Assembly: GCF_016918935.1 (NCBI RefSeq)
Contig: NZ_JAFFOB010000025.1
Location: 8,237 to 72,236 of the forward strand
Length of the DNA: 64,000 nucleotides
Reading direction: 5' to 3'
From: Roseitranquillus sediminis
Lineage (GTDB): Bacteria > Pseudomonadota > Alphaproteobacteria > Rhodobacterales > Rhodobacteraceae
This document shows positions 53,586 to 64,000 of this stretch, in pieces; within the stretch, counting starts at the first letter, position 1; each line of letters opens with the position of its first letter. A model generated the notes under the pieces. It saw nothing but the letters and a program-made list of their open reading frames with translations, was not told the DNA's origin and did not search any database. The translations under genes were made by a program, and so were the position numbers.

Positions 53586-55355
53586 TCAGTGCCCGGCGGT
53601 CGCGACGCCGGCGCCGCGTGGCACGCGGACGCTCTCGACCAGCGCCTTGATGTGCTCGGGCGTCTCCTCCGTCGACTTCGCCACGAAGTAGGCGACCACG
53701 AAGTTGAGCAGCGCACCGACCGCGCCGATCGCCGTCGACTGGATGCCGAAAAGCGAGCCCGCGATCGTGTCCTCGAACTGGTTGGTGCCGGGGACAAAGA
53801 ACCAGCCCTTGTGCAGGAAGATGTAGACGACCGTGAAGATCAGGCCCGTGACCATCCCCCATACCGCGCCCTTGTTGTTGATGCGCTTCATGAAGATGCC
53901 CATCATCAATGCCGGGAAAATTGTCGCCGCCGCAATCCCGAAGGCGAGCGCCACGGTCTGCGCCGCGAAGCCCGGCGGGTTGAGGCCCAGCCAGGTCGCC
54001 ACGGCGATCGAAACCGCCATCGCGATCCGGGCCGCCAGAAGCTCACCCTTCTCACTAATATTCGGGTTGAACCGGCCCTTGATGAGGTCGTGGCTGACGG
54101 CGCCGGATATGGCCAGCAAGAGGCCCGCCGCCGTTGAGAGCGCCGCCGCGAGCCCGCCTGCGGCGACCAGCGCGATGACCCAGCCGGGCAGGTTGGCGAT
54201 CTCTGGGTTCGCCAGGACGAGGATGTCGTTGTTGACGGTCAGCTCGTTGCCTTGCCAGCCGCGCTCCTCGGCGATCGCCGCGCCATCGCTGTAGTACTGG
54301 ATCAGCCCATCTTCGTTCAGATCCTCGTACTGGATCAGGCCCGTCACCTCCCAATTGCGGATCCAGTCCGGCCGGTTCTCGTAGGCGATCGGTTCCTCGT
54401 TAGTGCCCTGCGGGTAGATCGTGTCGAGCAGGTTCAGCCGCGCCATTGCGCCTACGGCAGGGGCCGTGAGGTAGAGCAGCGCGATGAATACGAGCGCCCA
54501 ACCGGCAGACCACCGGGCGTCCGCGACGCGGGGCACGGTGAAGAACCGGATGATGACGTGCGGCAGGCCCGCGGTCCCGATCATCAGCGACAGCGTGAAG
54601 AGCGTCATGTTGATGACAGAGCCGGGCGACGGGTCCTGGTTGGTGTACTGCTGGAAGCCCAGGTCCGTCACCACCTCGTTCAGTCGGGCCAGCAGCGGCT
54701 CGCCCGTCGGCGTGTAGTCCGAAAAGAGGCCGAGGCCCGGAACGGGGTTGCCCGTCAGTTGCAGCGAGATGAAGATCGCCGGGATCGTGTAGGCGGTGAT
54801 AAGAACGACGTACTGCGCCACCTGCGTGTAGGTGATGCCCTTCATGCCGCCGAGCACCGCGTACATGAACACGACCGCCGCGCCGATGAAGAGGCCGGTC
54901 GAGACCTCGACCTCGAGGAAGCGCGAGAACGCGACGCCCACCCCGGTCATCTGCCCGATCACGTAGGTCACCGACGCCACGATGAGGCAGATCACAGCAA
55001 CGAGCCGCGCCGTCGGGCTGTAGAACCGGTCGCCGATGAACTCGGGCACGGTGAACTTGCCGAACTTGCGCAGGTAGGGCGCGAGCAGCAGCGCCAGAAG
55101 CACGTAGCCGCCGGTCCAGCCCATCAGGTAAGAGGAGCCGTTGTAGCCGAGGACGGCGATGAGGCCTGCCATCGAGATGAAGGAGGCGGCCGACATCCAG
55201 TCAGCGGCGGTCGCCATGCCGTTGGTGACGGGATGAACGCCGCGGTTGGCGGCGTAAAACTCGGCCGTCGAGCCCGCACGGGCCCAGATGGCGATGCCGA
55301 TATAGAGCGCGAAGGTGGCGCCCACGATCAGCAGGTTCAGGGTATACTGATCCAT
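53586..55355 (-). CDS. Sodium:solute symporter (ActP-like, VC_2705 group)
   Basis: 589 residues, about 13 hydrophobic segments. SSS-family motifs: MATAADWMSAASFISMAGLI with YNGSSYLMGWTGGYVLLALL, Na+ site region GGMKGITYTQVAQYVVLITA and GLAAALSTAAGLLLAISGAV. A large insert (about 300-380) with repeated acidic/aromatic residues is typical of the VC_2705 subfamily, which pairs with DUF4212 proteins. Expected to import acetate or other short acids. It follows the DUF4212 gene by six bases. Confidence 0.93.
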   Translation of the reverse strand: MDQYTLNLLIVGATFALYIGIAIWARAGSTAEFYAANRGVHPVTNGMATAADWMSAASFISMAGLIAVLGYNGSSYLMGWTGGYVLLALLLAPYLRKFGKFTVPEFIGDRFYSPTARLVAVICLIVASVTYVIGQMTGVGVAFSRFLEVEVSTGLFIGAAVVFMYAVLGGMKGITYTQVAQYVVLITAYTIPAIFISLQLTGNPVPGLGLFSDYTPTGEPLLARLNEVVTDLGFQQYTNQDPSPGSVINMTLFTLSLMIGTAGLPHVIIRFFTVPRVADARWSAGWALVFIALLYLTAPAVGAMARLNLLDTIYPQGTNEEPIAYENRPDWIRNWEVTGLIQYEDLNEDGLIQYYSDGAAIAEERGWQGNELTVNNDILVLANPEIANLPGWVIALVAAGGLAAALSTAAGLLLAISGAVSHDLIKGRFNPNISEKGELLAARIAMAVSIAVATWLGLNPPGFAAQTVALAFGIAAATIFPALMMGIFMKRINNKGAVWGMVTGLIFTVVYIFLHKGWFFVPGTNQFEDTIAGSLFGIQSTAIGAVGALLNFVVAYFVAKSTEETPEHIKALVESVRVPRGAGVATAGH

Positions 55356-55361
55356 TTCCGC

Positions 55362-55658
55362 TTACTCCTCGTCGACGCCGTACTGACGGTCGAGCTTGTT
55401 CATGCGCCACGCGTAGAAGAAGATCAGCGCCAGGAAGACCAGGATCGATCCCTGCTGCGCGAACCAGAAGCCGAGGTCGGTGCCGCCGACCTCCCACCAT
55501 TGCAGCAGCGGGCGCAGCAGGATGCCAAAGCCGAAGCTGACGATGAACCAGACGATGAGGCACCCGATGATCAAGCGGACGTTGGCGCGCCAGTAGCCCG
55601 CCCCGTCGCTCGCGGCGCGGTGCGTCGCCGCCGTCGTGTTTGTCGTTCTGTCTGTCAT
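55362..55658 (-). CDS. DUF4212 membrane protein, symporter partner
   Basis: 98 residues with two helices (LIIGCLIVWFIVSFGFGILL and SILVFLALIFFYAWRMNKLD) and the conserved RANVRLIIGCL and GFWFAQQGS. DUF4212 proteins are encoded next to VC_2705-type symporters and probably act as small subunits. ATG at 55658 overlaps the adk stop (ATGA) and has AGGGGGAAGG upstream. Confidence 0.92.
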   Translation of the reverse strand: MTDRTTNTTAATHRAASDGAGYWRANVRLIIGCLIVWFIVSFGFGILLRPLLQWWEVGGTDLGFWFAQQGSILVFLALIFFYAWRMNKLDRQYGVDEE

Positions 55659-56395
55659 TTTGCCTTCCCCCTCGTTTCCCTTGATGCGCCGGTCGCGCGG
55701 TGTGGCTCGGTTCCTCCGATGGCCCGGACGATGCCGCCCAGCGCCAGGGCGACCTCGTCGATCGGCCGCAACGCGTCCACGCGGAGCAGCTTGCCCCGCG
55801 TGGCGTAGTGGTCGACGAGCGGCGCGGTCTGCTCGTGGTAGGACACGAGCCGTGCCGCCACCGTCTCGGCGGTGTCGTCCGCGCGCCGCACCATTTCGGT
55901 GCCGCCGCAGATGTCGCAGGTACCCGCGCGCGCTGGTTTCTTGTGCCGGTCGTGATAGCCCTCGCCGCAATCGGCGCAGCTCGACCGGCCAGAGATTCGC
56001 TCGACCATCGCCGCGTCGTCCACGGTCAGCGCCACGGCGGCGCCAACCTCCATCCCGCGCTCCGCCAGCAATGCCTCGAGCGCCTCTGCTTGTGCGGCGG
56101 TCCGCGGGAACCCGTCGAGGATGACGCCGGCCGCGACGTCCTCGCGCTCCAGCCGCTCGCGCAGGACCTCGATCACGATATCATCGCCGACGAGGCCGCC
56201 CGCCTCCATCACCGCCGCCGCCGCGCGGCCGGCCTCGGTCCCCTCCGCGACGGCGCCGCGAAGCAGGTCGCCGGTAGAGAGCTGCACGAGCCCGAAGCGT
56301 TCCTCGAGCTTGCGCGCCTGCGTCCCCTTGCCGGCGCCCGGCGGTCCGAGCAGGACCAGGACCGGGGTCGCCACCTTTTGTCTCGCCCCGTCCAT
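55655..56395 (-). CDS. adk: Adenylate kinase linked to acetyl-CoA synthetase
   Basis: 246 residues. P-loop GPPGAGKGTQ (about 17-26), STGDLLRGAV, DGFPRTAAQAEAL, and a LID with four cysteines (CADCGEGYH and CDICGG) that likely bind zinc. A C-terminal tail of about 25 basic residues is extra. It lies three bases after acs and is coupled to the DUF4212 gene. Since acs makes AMP, this kinase would recycle it; the housekeeping adk is expected elsewhere near ribosomal genes. Confidence 0.93.
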   Translation of the reverse strand: MDGARQKVATPVLVLLGPPGAGKGTQARKLEERFGLVQLSTGDLLRGAVAEGTEAGRAAAAVMEAGGLVGDDIVIEVLRERLEREDVAAGVILDGFPRTAAQAEALEALLAERGMEVGAAVALTVDDAAMVERISGRSSCADCGEGYHDRHKKPARAGTCDICGGTEMVRRADDTAETVAARLVSYHEQTAPLVDHYATRGKLLRVDALRPIDEVALALGGIVRAIGGTEPHRATGASRETRGKAK

Positions 56396-56398
56396 CGC

Positions 56399-58357
<1,959 letters not shown>

Positions 58358-58644
58358 CGGGTTCTCCTCGCGTCACTTGCGGCTCCCGCACAGGCTGCGG
58401 GCGATGCTTCCCCATAACCCGGATCGGGAAAATCTCGCACAGGTCTCTGGTACACCGTTCATATCTTGTTAAACATTTCTCTCATTCCCGCGATCGGCTT
58501 GTGAAGTTCTTTACAGCCAATCGCTGATCGGCGCGCCTTCGATGGCATTGCCGCGCCGAAACATCGCGGCAATCATGAAGCAGGCGAGACGCGGCAGGAG
58601 GACGGCGCGATGCAGGCCAACGGGAATATCGGCGCGGTGCGGTC

Positions 58645-59793
58645 ATGAAGATCACGTCGCTCCGCACCTTCGTCGTCCCGCCGCGCTGGCTGTTCCTCAA
58701 GATCGAGACAGACGAGGGCGTTTCCGGCTGGGGCGAGCCGGTGGTCGAGGGCCGCGCGCACACGGTGCAGGCGGCGGTGGAGGAGCTGGCCGACTACCTC
58801 GTCGGGCAGGACCCGCTGAGGATCGAGGACCACTGGAACGTGCTCTATCGCGGCGGCTTCTACCGTGGCGGCCCGGTCCTGATGAGCGCCATCGCCGGGA
58901 TCGACCAGGCGCTGTGGGACATCAAGGGCCGCTGGCTGGACCAGCCGGTGCACCAGCTCCTCGGCGGCCGCTGCCGCGACGGCATCCGGGTCTATTCCTG
59001 GGTCGGAGGAGACCATCCGAGCGAGACGGCCGACTCGGCGTTTGCGCTGGTCGAGGCCGGCTTCACCGCGCTCAAGATGAACGGCACCGGGCCGATGCAG
59101 ATCGTCGACGGCCACGCCGCGGTCGACGCTGCGGTCGCCAACATCGCCGCGGTGCGCGAGGCCGTGGGGCCCCATATCGGCCTCGGCGTGGACTTTCATG
59201 GCCGGGTGCACCGCCCGATGGCGCGCGTGCTGCTGCGCGAGCTCGAGCCCATGCGCCTGATGTTCGTGGAAGAGCCGGTCCTGCCCGAGAACCAGGACGC
59301 GCTGCCCTCGATCACCGCCGGCCTATCGACACCCATTGCGCTGGGCGAGCGCCTTTACTCGCGCTGGGACTTCAAGCCGGTGTTCGAGGGCAGGGCGGTC
59401 GACATCATCCAGCCTGACCTCTCCCACGCGGGTGGCATCACGGAGTGCCGCAAGATCGCCGCCATGGCCGAGGCCTACGACGTGGCGCTCGCGCCGCACT
59501 GTCCGCTCGGGCCGATCGCGCTCGCCGCCTGCCTCCAGGTCGACGCGGTCAGCCACAACGCCTTCATCCAGGAGCAGTCGCTCGGCATCCACTACAACGA
59601 GGCGGCGGACATCCTCGACTACCTCGTCGACCCCAAGGTCTTCGAGTACCACGACGGCATGGTGCGCATCCCCGACGGACCTGGCCTCGGCATCGAGATC
59701 GACGAGGCCGCGGTCGTGCGCGCGGCGGAGACCGGGCACCGCTGGCGCAATCCGGTCTGGCGTCACGCCGACGGCAGCGTCGCGGAGTGGTAA
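58645..59793 (+). CDS. dgoD: D-galactonate dehydratase-like enolase-superfamily enzyme
   Basis: 382 residues, mandelate-racemase subgroup. N-terminal capping domain [40 protein letters not shown]; metal ligands Asp in [14 protein letters not shown] (about 184, with the catalytic His), Glu in [11 protein letters not shown] (about 210) and Glu in [12 protein letters not shown] (about 236); catalytic His in [13 protein letters not shown] (about 286). These match DgoD, which dehydrates galactonate to 2-keto-3-deoxygalactonate. No DgoK/DgoA gene is adjacent, so the exact acid sugar is open. Confidence 0.88.
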   Translation: MKITSLRTFVVPPRWLFLKIETDEGVSGWGEPVVEGRAHTVQAAVEELADYLVGQDPLRIEDHWNVLYRGGFYRGGPVLMSAIAGIDQALWDIKGRWLDQPVHQLLGGRCRDGIRVYSWVGGDHPSETADSAFALVEAGFTALKMNGTGPMQIVDGHAAVDAAVANIAAVREAVGPHIGLGVDFHGRVHRPMARVLLRELEPMRLMFVEEPVLPENQDALPSITAGLSTPIALGERLYSRWDFKPVFEGRAVDIIQPDLSHAGGITECRKIAAMAEAYDVALAPHCPLGPIALAACLQVDAVSHNAFIQEQSLGIHYNEAADILDYLVDPKVFEYHDGMVRIPDGPGLGIEIDEAAVVRAAETGHRWRNPVWRHADGSVAEW

Positions 59794-59888
59794 AAGGCGC
59801 GACGGAATCTCTCACGTGCACCGTTCCAGTATCGAACGCGCGCCCAGACAGCCCGCGTCACTGGAAAGATAGCAAGGAGACTTCCACC

Positions 59889-60478
59889 GTGACCACTCGC
59901 ACACGACTGATCCTGTCCGCCACCACAGCGCTCGCGCTCATCTCGGTGGCGCTGGTGCCGGGGGCCGTGACCGCCCAGGCCGAGCCGCCCGCAGCAGAGC
60001 AATCAGACACGGCGCCTCAGGCCGATGCGTCGCGGCCCACGACGCCACGCGGCCCCACCTTCGCCGAGCTCGACACCGACGCGACGGCAGCATCACCCAA
60101 GAGGACCTCGACGCCGCCGCCACCGCGCGTTTCGCCGAGATCGACACCAGCGGCGACGGCCAGATCGGCGCCGACGAGATGGTCGCCCACATGGAGCGCC
60201 AGGCCGAGGAGCGCCGCCAGCGGATGGCCGAGCGGATGATCGAGCGACTGGATCAGGACGGTGACGGCACCGTGGACGCCGAGGAACTCGCCGCACGCGG
60301 CGAGGGACGGCACGGCGGAATGCTGCGGATGATGGATGCCGACTGGGATGGCGCGGTGACAGAGGCGGAGTTCGATGCCGCGCGCGAGCGGATGGAAGAT
60401 CGTCGCGGCGGCCGTGGCGACCATCACCGCGGCGACCGTCGCTCCGGCCACCACGGCATGGACATGCCGCGCCGCTGA
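59889..60478 (+). pseudogene. Exported EF-hand protein gene with a one-base frameshift
   Basis: GTG at 59889 after AAGGAGA opens a frame with a signal peptide (LILSATTALALISVALVPGA, cleaved near VTAQA) and FAELDTDA. At about 60081 one G is missing: adding it gives DTDGDGSITQEDL, a perfect EF loop, and joins the frame that continues as FAEIDTSGDGQIGADEM, RLDQDGDGTVDAEEL and MMDADWDGAVTEAEF to a His/Arg-rich tail. The intended product is thus a periplasmic four-EF-hand calcium-binding protein of about 196 residues. As read it makes a short aberrant protein. Could be real loss, a phase-variable slip or a read error. Confidence 0.8.
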
Positions 60479-60538
60479 GCCTGAATGCGGCCGGCGGCAC
60501 CAACCGCCGGCCCGAACCGGACGGACCCTCACGAGTCG

Positions 60539-61123
60539 ATGCCGATGCCCCTCGACGAAAACGCGGAAAGCGACGAGGCGCTGGTGGCCGCCTACGGCAG
60601 GGGCGACGCCGCGGCCGCGCGCATGCTGACGATGCGGCTGGTGCCGCGGGCCTTTCGACATGCGGTCAGGATGCTCGGCGGTGACCGGGCCGAGGCCGAT
60701 GACGTGGCGCAGGAGGCCATGCTTCGACTCTGGCGCAGCGCACCTGAGTGGCGGCCCGAGGCGCGGGTGACGACGTGGCTCTACCGCGTGGTGGCGAACC
60801 TCTGCATCGACCGCCTGCGCCGCTCGACCCGCTCCACCGGGATCGAAGCGGCGGGCGATCCGGCGGATGGCGCACCGGGCGCCGTGGCGCGGCTGGTCGA
60901 GCGGGACCGCGCGGCGGCGCTCGAGACGGCGCTCGCCGCCCTGCCGGAGCGGCAGTGCGAGGCAGTCGTGCTGCGCCACCTCGAGGGGCTGGCGAACCCG
61001 GAGATCGCCGAGGTGATGGGGATCGGAATCGAGGCGGTGGAAAGCCTGACGGCGCGGGGCAAGCGGGCACTGGCCGCGGCACTCCGCGGGCGGCGAGAGG
61101 AGTTGGGATATGACGAGAGCTGA
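60539..61123 (+). CDS. ECF sigma factor
   Basis: 194 residues. Region 2 shows VPRAFRHAVRMLGGDRAEAD and DVAQEAMLRLWRSAPEW with TWLYRVVANLCIDRLRRSTR; region 4 shows ALAALPERQCEAVVLRHLEG and NPEIAEVMGIGIEAVESLTARG. ATG at 60539 is preferred to an earlier in-frame start at 60485. Its last 14 bases overlap the next gene, which encodes a small membrane protein likely to hold it inactive. Targets are unknown; the EF-hand gene upstream and the metal-sensor-like gene downstream are probable members of its regulon. Confidence 0.92.
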   Translation: MPMPLDENAESDEALVAAYGRGDAAAARMLTMRLVPRAFRHAVRMLGGDRAEADDVAQEAMLRLWRSAPEWRPEARVTTWLYRVVANLCIDRLRRSTRSTGIEAAGDPADGAPGAVARLVERDRAAALETALAALPERQCEAVVLRHLEGLANPEIAEVMGIGIEAVESLTARGKRALAAALRGRREELGYDES

Positions 61124-61451
61124 GGAAGACGACGACATCCTGGCGCCCTTCTTCGCGGCGGGCCGCGACGGGCCCCGGCCGCCGGAGACGCTCTACAACC
61201 TCGTTGCCGCCGATGCGGAGGCGCTGCGACCGCTGCCATCCCCGCCGCGACGGCAAACCTCGCCGCTCCGCGCCTTCATCGACGCGCTCGGCGGCTGGCC
61301 TGCGCTGGCCGGCCTCACCACGGCGGCGGCGGCGGGCGTCTGGATCGGGGCCGCCGCGCCGGACGCGGTGCGGCAGGTCGCCGGCATCGACGCCGCGGCC
61401 GGCTACGAGCTGGCGGACCTGATGCCCGGCTACCTCAGCGAGGAGTTCTGA
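61110..61451 (+). CDS. Small single-helix membrane protein, putative anti-sigma factor
   Basis: 113 residues. An acidic N-terminal cytoplasmic part (MTRAEEDDDILAPFFAAGRD) is followed by a hydrophobic helix (GWPALAGLTTAAAAGVWIGA, about 62-81) and a short periplasmic tail. Overlaps the sigma gene by 14 bases, the usual arrangement for sigma/anti-sigma pairs. There is no classical zinc-type anti-sigma motif; in size and plan it resembles CnrY. Assignment rests on context. Confidence 0.75.
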   Translation: MTRAEEDDDILAPFFAAGRDGPRPPETLYNLVAADAEALRPLPSPPRRQTSPLRAFIDALGGWPALAGLTTAAAAGVWIGAAAPDAVRQVAGIDAAAGYELADLMPGYLSEEF

Positions 61452-61453
61452 CG

Positions 61454-61942
61454 ATGGTAGATCCGGCACCGTCCGCGCCACGGCGCTGGACCTCGATCCT
61501 CCTGGCGGTGTCGCTGGCGCTGAACCTGCTGGTGGTCGGGATCGTCGTCGGCTTCGTCTTCGACAGTCACGGGCCGGAGCGCTGGCGGGACCGGCCGGCG
61601 GCGGGCCAGTTCGGGCGCAACCCCCTGATCGCTGCGCTGGACGAGGAGGAGCGGCGGCGGATGCTCGAGGATATGCGCCAGCGGGCGGAGCCGCTGCGGG
61701 AGAACCGCGAGGCGCTGCGGCAGCGCTTCGAGACGATGCTGACGCTCCTGCGGGCAGAGCCGTTCGAGCCGGATGCCTTGCGCGCCGCACTTGCCGAGCA
61801 GCGGCGCGCGGCCTCCGACCGGCAGGCGCTGGGCGAGGAGCTCCTGATCGCGCGGCTGGCGGCGATGACGCCAAACGCGCGCGCCGCCTATGCCGAACGA
61901 CTCGACCGCGCCTTTGCCCGGCGGGGTGACGGCAGGCGGTGA
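61454..61942 (+). CDS. Periplasmic heavy-metal sensor (CnrX/CpxP-like) protein
   Basis: 162 residues anchored by one N-terminal helix (SILLAVSLALNLLVVGIVVG, about 13-33). The periplasmic part is all helical with LDEEERRRMLEDMRQRAEPL, REALRQRFETMLTLLRAEPF and AAMTPNARAAYAERLD, the pattern of the metal-resistance sensor family. The His/Met/Cys ligands of CnrX are mostly missing, so the signal may not be a metal. Third gene of the sigma operon, two bases after the putative anti-sigma gene. Confidence 0.85.
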   Translation: MVDPAPSAPRRWTSILLAVSLALNLLVVGIVVGFVFDSHGPERWRDRPAAGQFGRNPLIAALDEEERRRMLEDMRQRAEPLRENREALRQRFETMLTLLRAEPFEPDALRAALAEQRRAASDRQALGEELLIARLAAMTPNARAAYAERLDRAFARRGDGRR

Positions 61943-62142
61943 CGGCGTCTGGCGGGTAGAGAGGTGGTTCCCTCGCCCTGCCGTTTCGGTCGCTTTCCGC
62001 CGGTTCGCGGGTATCCCGGCGGCGGGTTCGGACCGATTTTCGCGTGTCGGCCGAAGCTGCCGGAACTCGCGATCTCAGGCGGATGTTGTGCTCCCATCAT
62101 GGCTGGACGTTCATGCCCGGCCCCTTCGCGAGGAGCGATACG

Positions 62143-62796
62143 ATGTTCAAGCGTTACCTGATTTCCGCGACCGCCGCCGGCGCCCTTCTGGCCGGTGCGG
62201 CCAGCGCACAGACGCAGGCCACGGCCGCCACCGACCTCAACCTGCGCGCCGAGCCGAGCCCGATGGGCGAGATCCTCACGGTGATCCCCGCCGACGGCCA
62301 GGTGATGGTCGAAGCCTGCGCCGAGACCGTCAACTGGTGCCGCGTCGAGTTCGAAGGCACGACCGGCTGGGCCTTCGGCGACTATCTGACGACGCGGATC
62401 GGCGACGAGACCGCGGTCCTCTACGAAAACCGTGAGCGGGCGCAGGTCACGACGGTGGAGGTCACCGACACCCGCGCCGCCTCGGCCGCCGGCGCCGGAA
62501 CGATGGGCGCCGTGATCGGCGGCGTGCTCGGCGGCCCCATCGGAATCGCGGCGGGCGCCGCGATCGGTGCGGGCCTCGGCGCCGCCAGTGACCCGGGACC
62601 TCAGGTCACGTCCTACGTGGTCGAGAACCCGGTCGAGCCGGTCTACCTGGAGGGCGAGGTGGTCGTCGGCGCCACGGTGCCGGAGACGGTGGAGCTCTAC
62701 CAGGTCCCCGAGAGCGAGTTCCGCTACATTTACGTCAACGGCGTGCCTGCGGTGGTGGAGCCGGCAGAGCGGCGCATCGTAACGATCGTGCGCTGA
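62143..62796 (+). CDS. Exported SH3-domain / DUF1236 protein
   Basis: 217 residues: signal peptide (LISATAAGALLAGAASAQ), an SH3b domain (TDLNLRAEPSPMGEILTVIP, DGQVMVEACAETVNWCRVEF, GTTGWAFGDYL), a glycine-rich hydrophobic stretch (MGAVIGGVLGGPIGIAAGAA, about 125-150) that may enter a membrane, and a DUF1236-type end (YQVPESEFRYIYVNGVPAVV). Likely a periplasmic or cell-wall-associated stress protein. ATG at 62143 follows GCGAGGAGCG. Confidence 0.88.
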   Translation: MFKRYLISATAAGALLAGAASAQTQATAATDLNLRAEPSPMGEILTVIPADGQVMVEACAETVNWCRVEFEGTTGWAFGDYLTTRIGDETAVLYENRERAQVTTVEVTDTRAASAAGAGTMGAVIGGVLGGPIGIAAGAAIGAGLGAASDPGPQVTSYVVENPVEPVYLEGEVVVGATVPETVELYQVPESEFRYIYVNGVPAVVEPAERRIVTIVR

Positions 62797-62822
62797 CCCG
62801 GCACCTGGGACAAGAAAGCATC

Positions 62823-62845
62823 AGGGGCGGCCTCGGCCGCCCCTT
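62823..62845 (+). terminator. Terminator after the SH3-domain gene
   Basis: Nine-bp stem AGGGGCGGC / GCCGCCCCT with a CTCG loop, followed by TCCTC. Lies 26 bases after the stop and before the converging tyrS end. Confidence 0.65.
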
Positions 62846-62932
62846 CCTCATGAGCCGGTCATCGAAGTGAGCGGGCGCCGCGGGCGCCCGCGAGACATGC
62901 ATTGGCGCCGTTTGCGTCGTCCGGCGGCGCCG

Positions 62933-64000
62933 TCACCCCGCGAGCGTGACGAGGGCGTGCCGTTTGCGGCCGGCGCTCAGCTTGACCGGAGAGGCCAGCG
63001 CGGCGGCGTCAAGCATCAGGCCCGCGTCCGTCAGCGGCGCATCATCCATCCTCGCGCCGTTCTCGGCGATGAGGCGGCGCGCCTCCTTGCCGGACTTCGC
63101 AAGGCCCGAGCGGACGATGAGCTGCACGATCGAGATGCCACCCGCCACCTCGTCGGGGCTGAGCGCCAGCGTCGGCAGGGCGTCGCCAGCGCCGCCATGC
63201 TCGAACACCTCGCGCGCGGTGGCCTCCGCCGCCCGAGCCGCCTCGCCGCCATGGAGCAGCGCCGTCACCTCGTTGGCAAGGCGGACCTTGGCCTCGTTGA
63301 TCTCGGCGCCACCGAGGGAGCCCAGGCGCTCGCACTCGTCGACCGGCAGCTCGGTGTAGAGCTTCAGGAAGCGGCCAACGTCGGCGTCGGTCGTGTTGCG
63401 CCAGAACTGCCAGAACTCGTAGGGCGCGAGCATCTCGGCCGAGAGCCACACGGCGCCGCCCGCCGACTTGCCCATCTTGCGCCCGTCGGACGTGGTCAAG
63501 AGCGGCGAGGTCAGGCCGAAGAGCTCCACGTCCGCCACGCGCCGCGCGAGGTCGACGCCGTTGACGATGTTGCCCCACTGGTCCGAGCCGCCCATTTGCA
63601 GCAGGCAACCATGCCTCCGCCAGAGTTCGACGAAGTCGTAGGCCTGCAGGATCATGTAGTTGAACTCGAGGAACGACAGTGACTGCTCGCGGTCGAGCCG
63701 CGACTTGACGCTCTCGAAGCTGAGCATCCGGTTGACGCTGAAGTGCCGTCCGATGTCGCGCAGGAAGTCGAGGTAGTTCAGCCCGTCGAGCCACTCGGCG
63801 TTGTTGAGCATCATCGCGCCGCCCGCGCCGTAGTCGAGGTAGCGGTCGAAGACCCGGCCCATCGCGGCGATGTTCTCGTCGATCTGCGTGGGCGTCAGCA
63901 GCGGACGCTCGTCGGCGCGGAACGACGGGTCGCCGACCTTGGTCGTGCCGCCGCCCATCAGCGTGATCGGCCGGTGTCCGCACTTCTGCAGCCAGCGCAG
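62933..64000 (-). CDS. tyrS: Tyrosyl-tRNA synthetase, N-terminus beyond the right edge
   Basis: The frame is open to the right edge (…[20 protein letters not shown]), so about 356 C-terminal residues are seen of roughly 415. Conserved: [20 protein letters not shown], tyrosine and acceptor motif [32 protein letters not shown], the KMSKS-equivalent [12 protein letters not shown] and a C-terminal S4 RNA-binding domain ([20 protein letters not shown]). Class I synthetase charging tRNA-Tyr. The HIGH-type motif lies outside the window. Confidence 0.96.
   Translation of the reverse strand: MRWLQKCGHRPITLMGGGTTKVGDPSFRADERPLLTPTQIDENIAAMGRVFDRYLDYGAGGAMMLNNAEWLDGLNYLDFLRDIGRHFSVNRMLSFESVKSRLDREQSLSFLEFNYMILQAYDFVELWRRHGCLLQMGGSDQWGNIVNGVDLARRVADVELFGLTSPLLTTSDGRKMGKSAGGAVWLSAEMLAPYEFWQFWRNTTDADVGRFLKLYTELPVDECERLGSLGGAEINEAKVRLANEVTALLHGGEAARAAEATAREVFEHGGAGDALPTLALSPDEVAGGISIVQLIVRSGLAKSGKEARRLIAENGARMDDAPLTDAGLMLDAAALASPVKLSAGRKRHALVTLAG

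Overview
The window looks like chromosomal DNA from a high-GC alphaproteobacterium, most likely a member of the Rhodobacterales. Codon third positions are strongly G/C. The core-gene order purL-bolA-grxD, the nearby zapA, tkt and gap, an acs-adk-DUF4212-actP cluster and a KMGKS-type TyrS all fit that group. No rRNA, tRNA, CRISPR array, insertion sequence or phage gene was seen.

Layout. 1-1372 is a graveyard: the C-terminal part of a cytochrome oxidase subunit II gene and a urea-type ABC binding-protein gene (urtA), tail to tail, both broken by several lesions. 1.6-3.9 kb holds a cupin, a small exported protein and a 2-hydroxyacid dehydrogenase. 4.1-8.9 kb is a TRAP transporter operon (binding protein, small and large permease) running into an amidase and a 52-residue membrane protein. 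It converges on 8.9-13.3 kb, where a FadR/GntR-type regulator precedes an ABM monooxygenase, an aldolase homologue with a signal peptide, tartronate-semialdehyde reductase and glycerate kinase. Together these suggest uptake and breakdown of an organic acid or its amide to glycerate.

13.4-19.8 kb is the most unusual stretch: seven tightly coupled genes, in transcription order a HupE/UreJ-like membrane protein, a second polytopic protein, a MacB-like ATPase, an FtsX-like permease with His-rich loops, a DUF4198 protein, a NikL/CbiL-like periplasmic protein and a ZnuA-like binding protein. It looks like a complete but uncharacterised transition-metal handling system. A secreted beta-propeller gene diverges from it.

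21.4-31 kb carries a GH15 glucosidase, a Na+/Ca2+-type exchanger, D-lactate dehydrogenase plus lactate permease, methylmalonate-semialdehyde dehydrogenase, a CBS protein, coaD, and gap. 31-38.6 kb is housekeeping (tkt, zapA, grxD, bolA, purL), a low-GC patch and two small proteins. 38.9-48.1 kb contains an outer-membrane barrel and a peptide ABC transporter operon ending in gamma-glutamyltransferase, which suggests import and use of gamma-glutamyl peptides. 48.5-58.4 kb has a DEAD-box helicase, then an acetate cluster: acetyl-CoA synthetase, a private adenylate kinase, DUF4212/sodium:solute symporter, a cNMP-CBS-DUF294 protein and a membrane-PAS-exonuclease fusion.

58.6-64 kb has a galactonate-type dehydratase, an EF-hand gene with a one-base frameshift, an ECF sigma factor with a CnrY/CnrX-like membrane protein pair, an SH3 protein and the C-terminal part of tyrS, which runs off the right edge.
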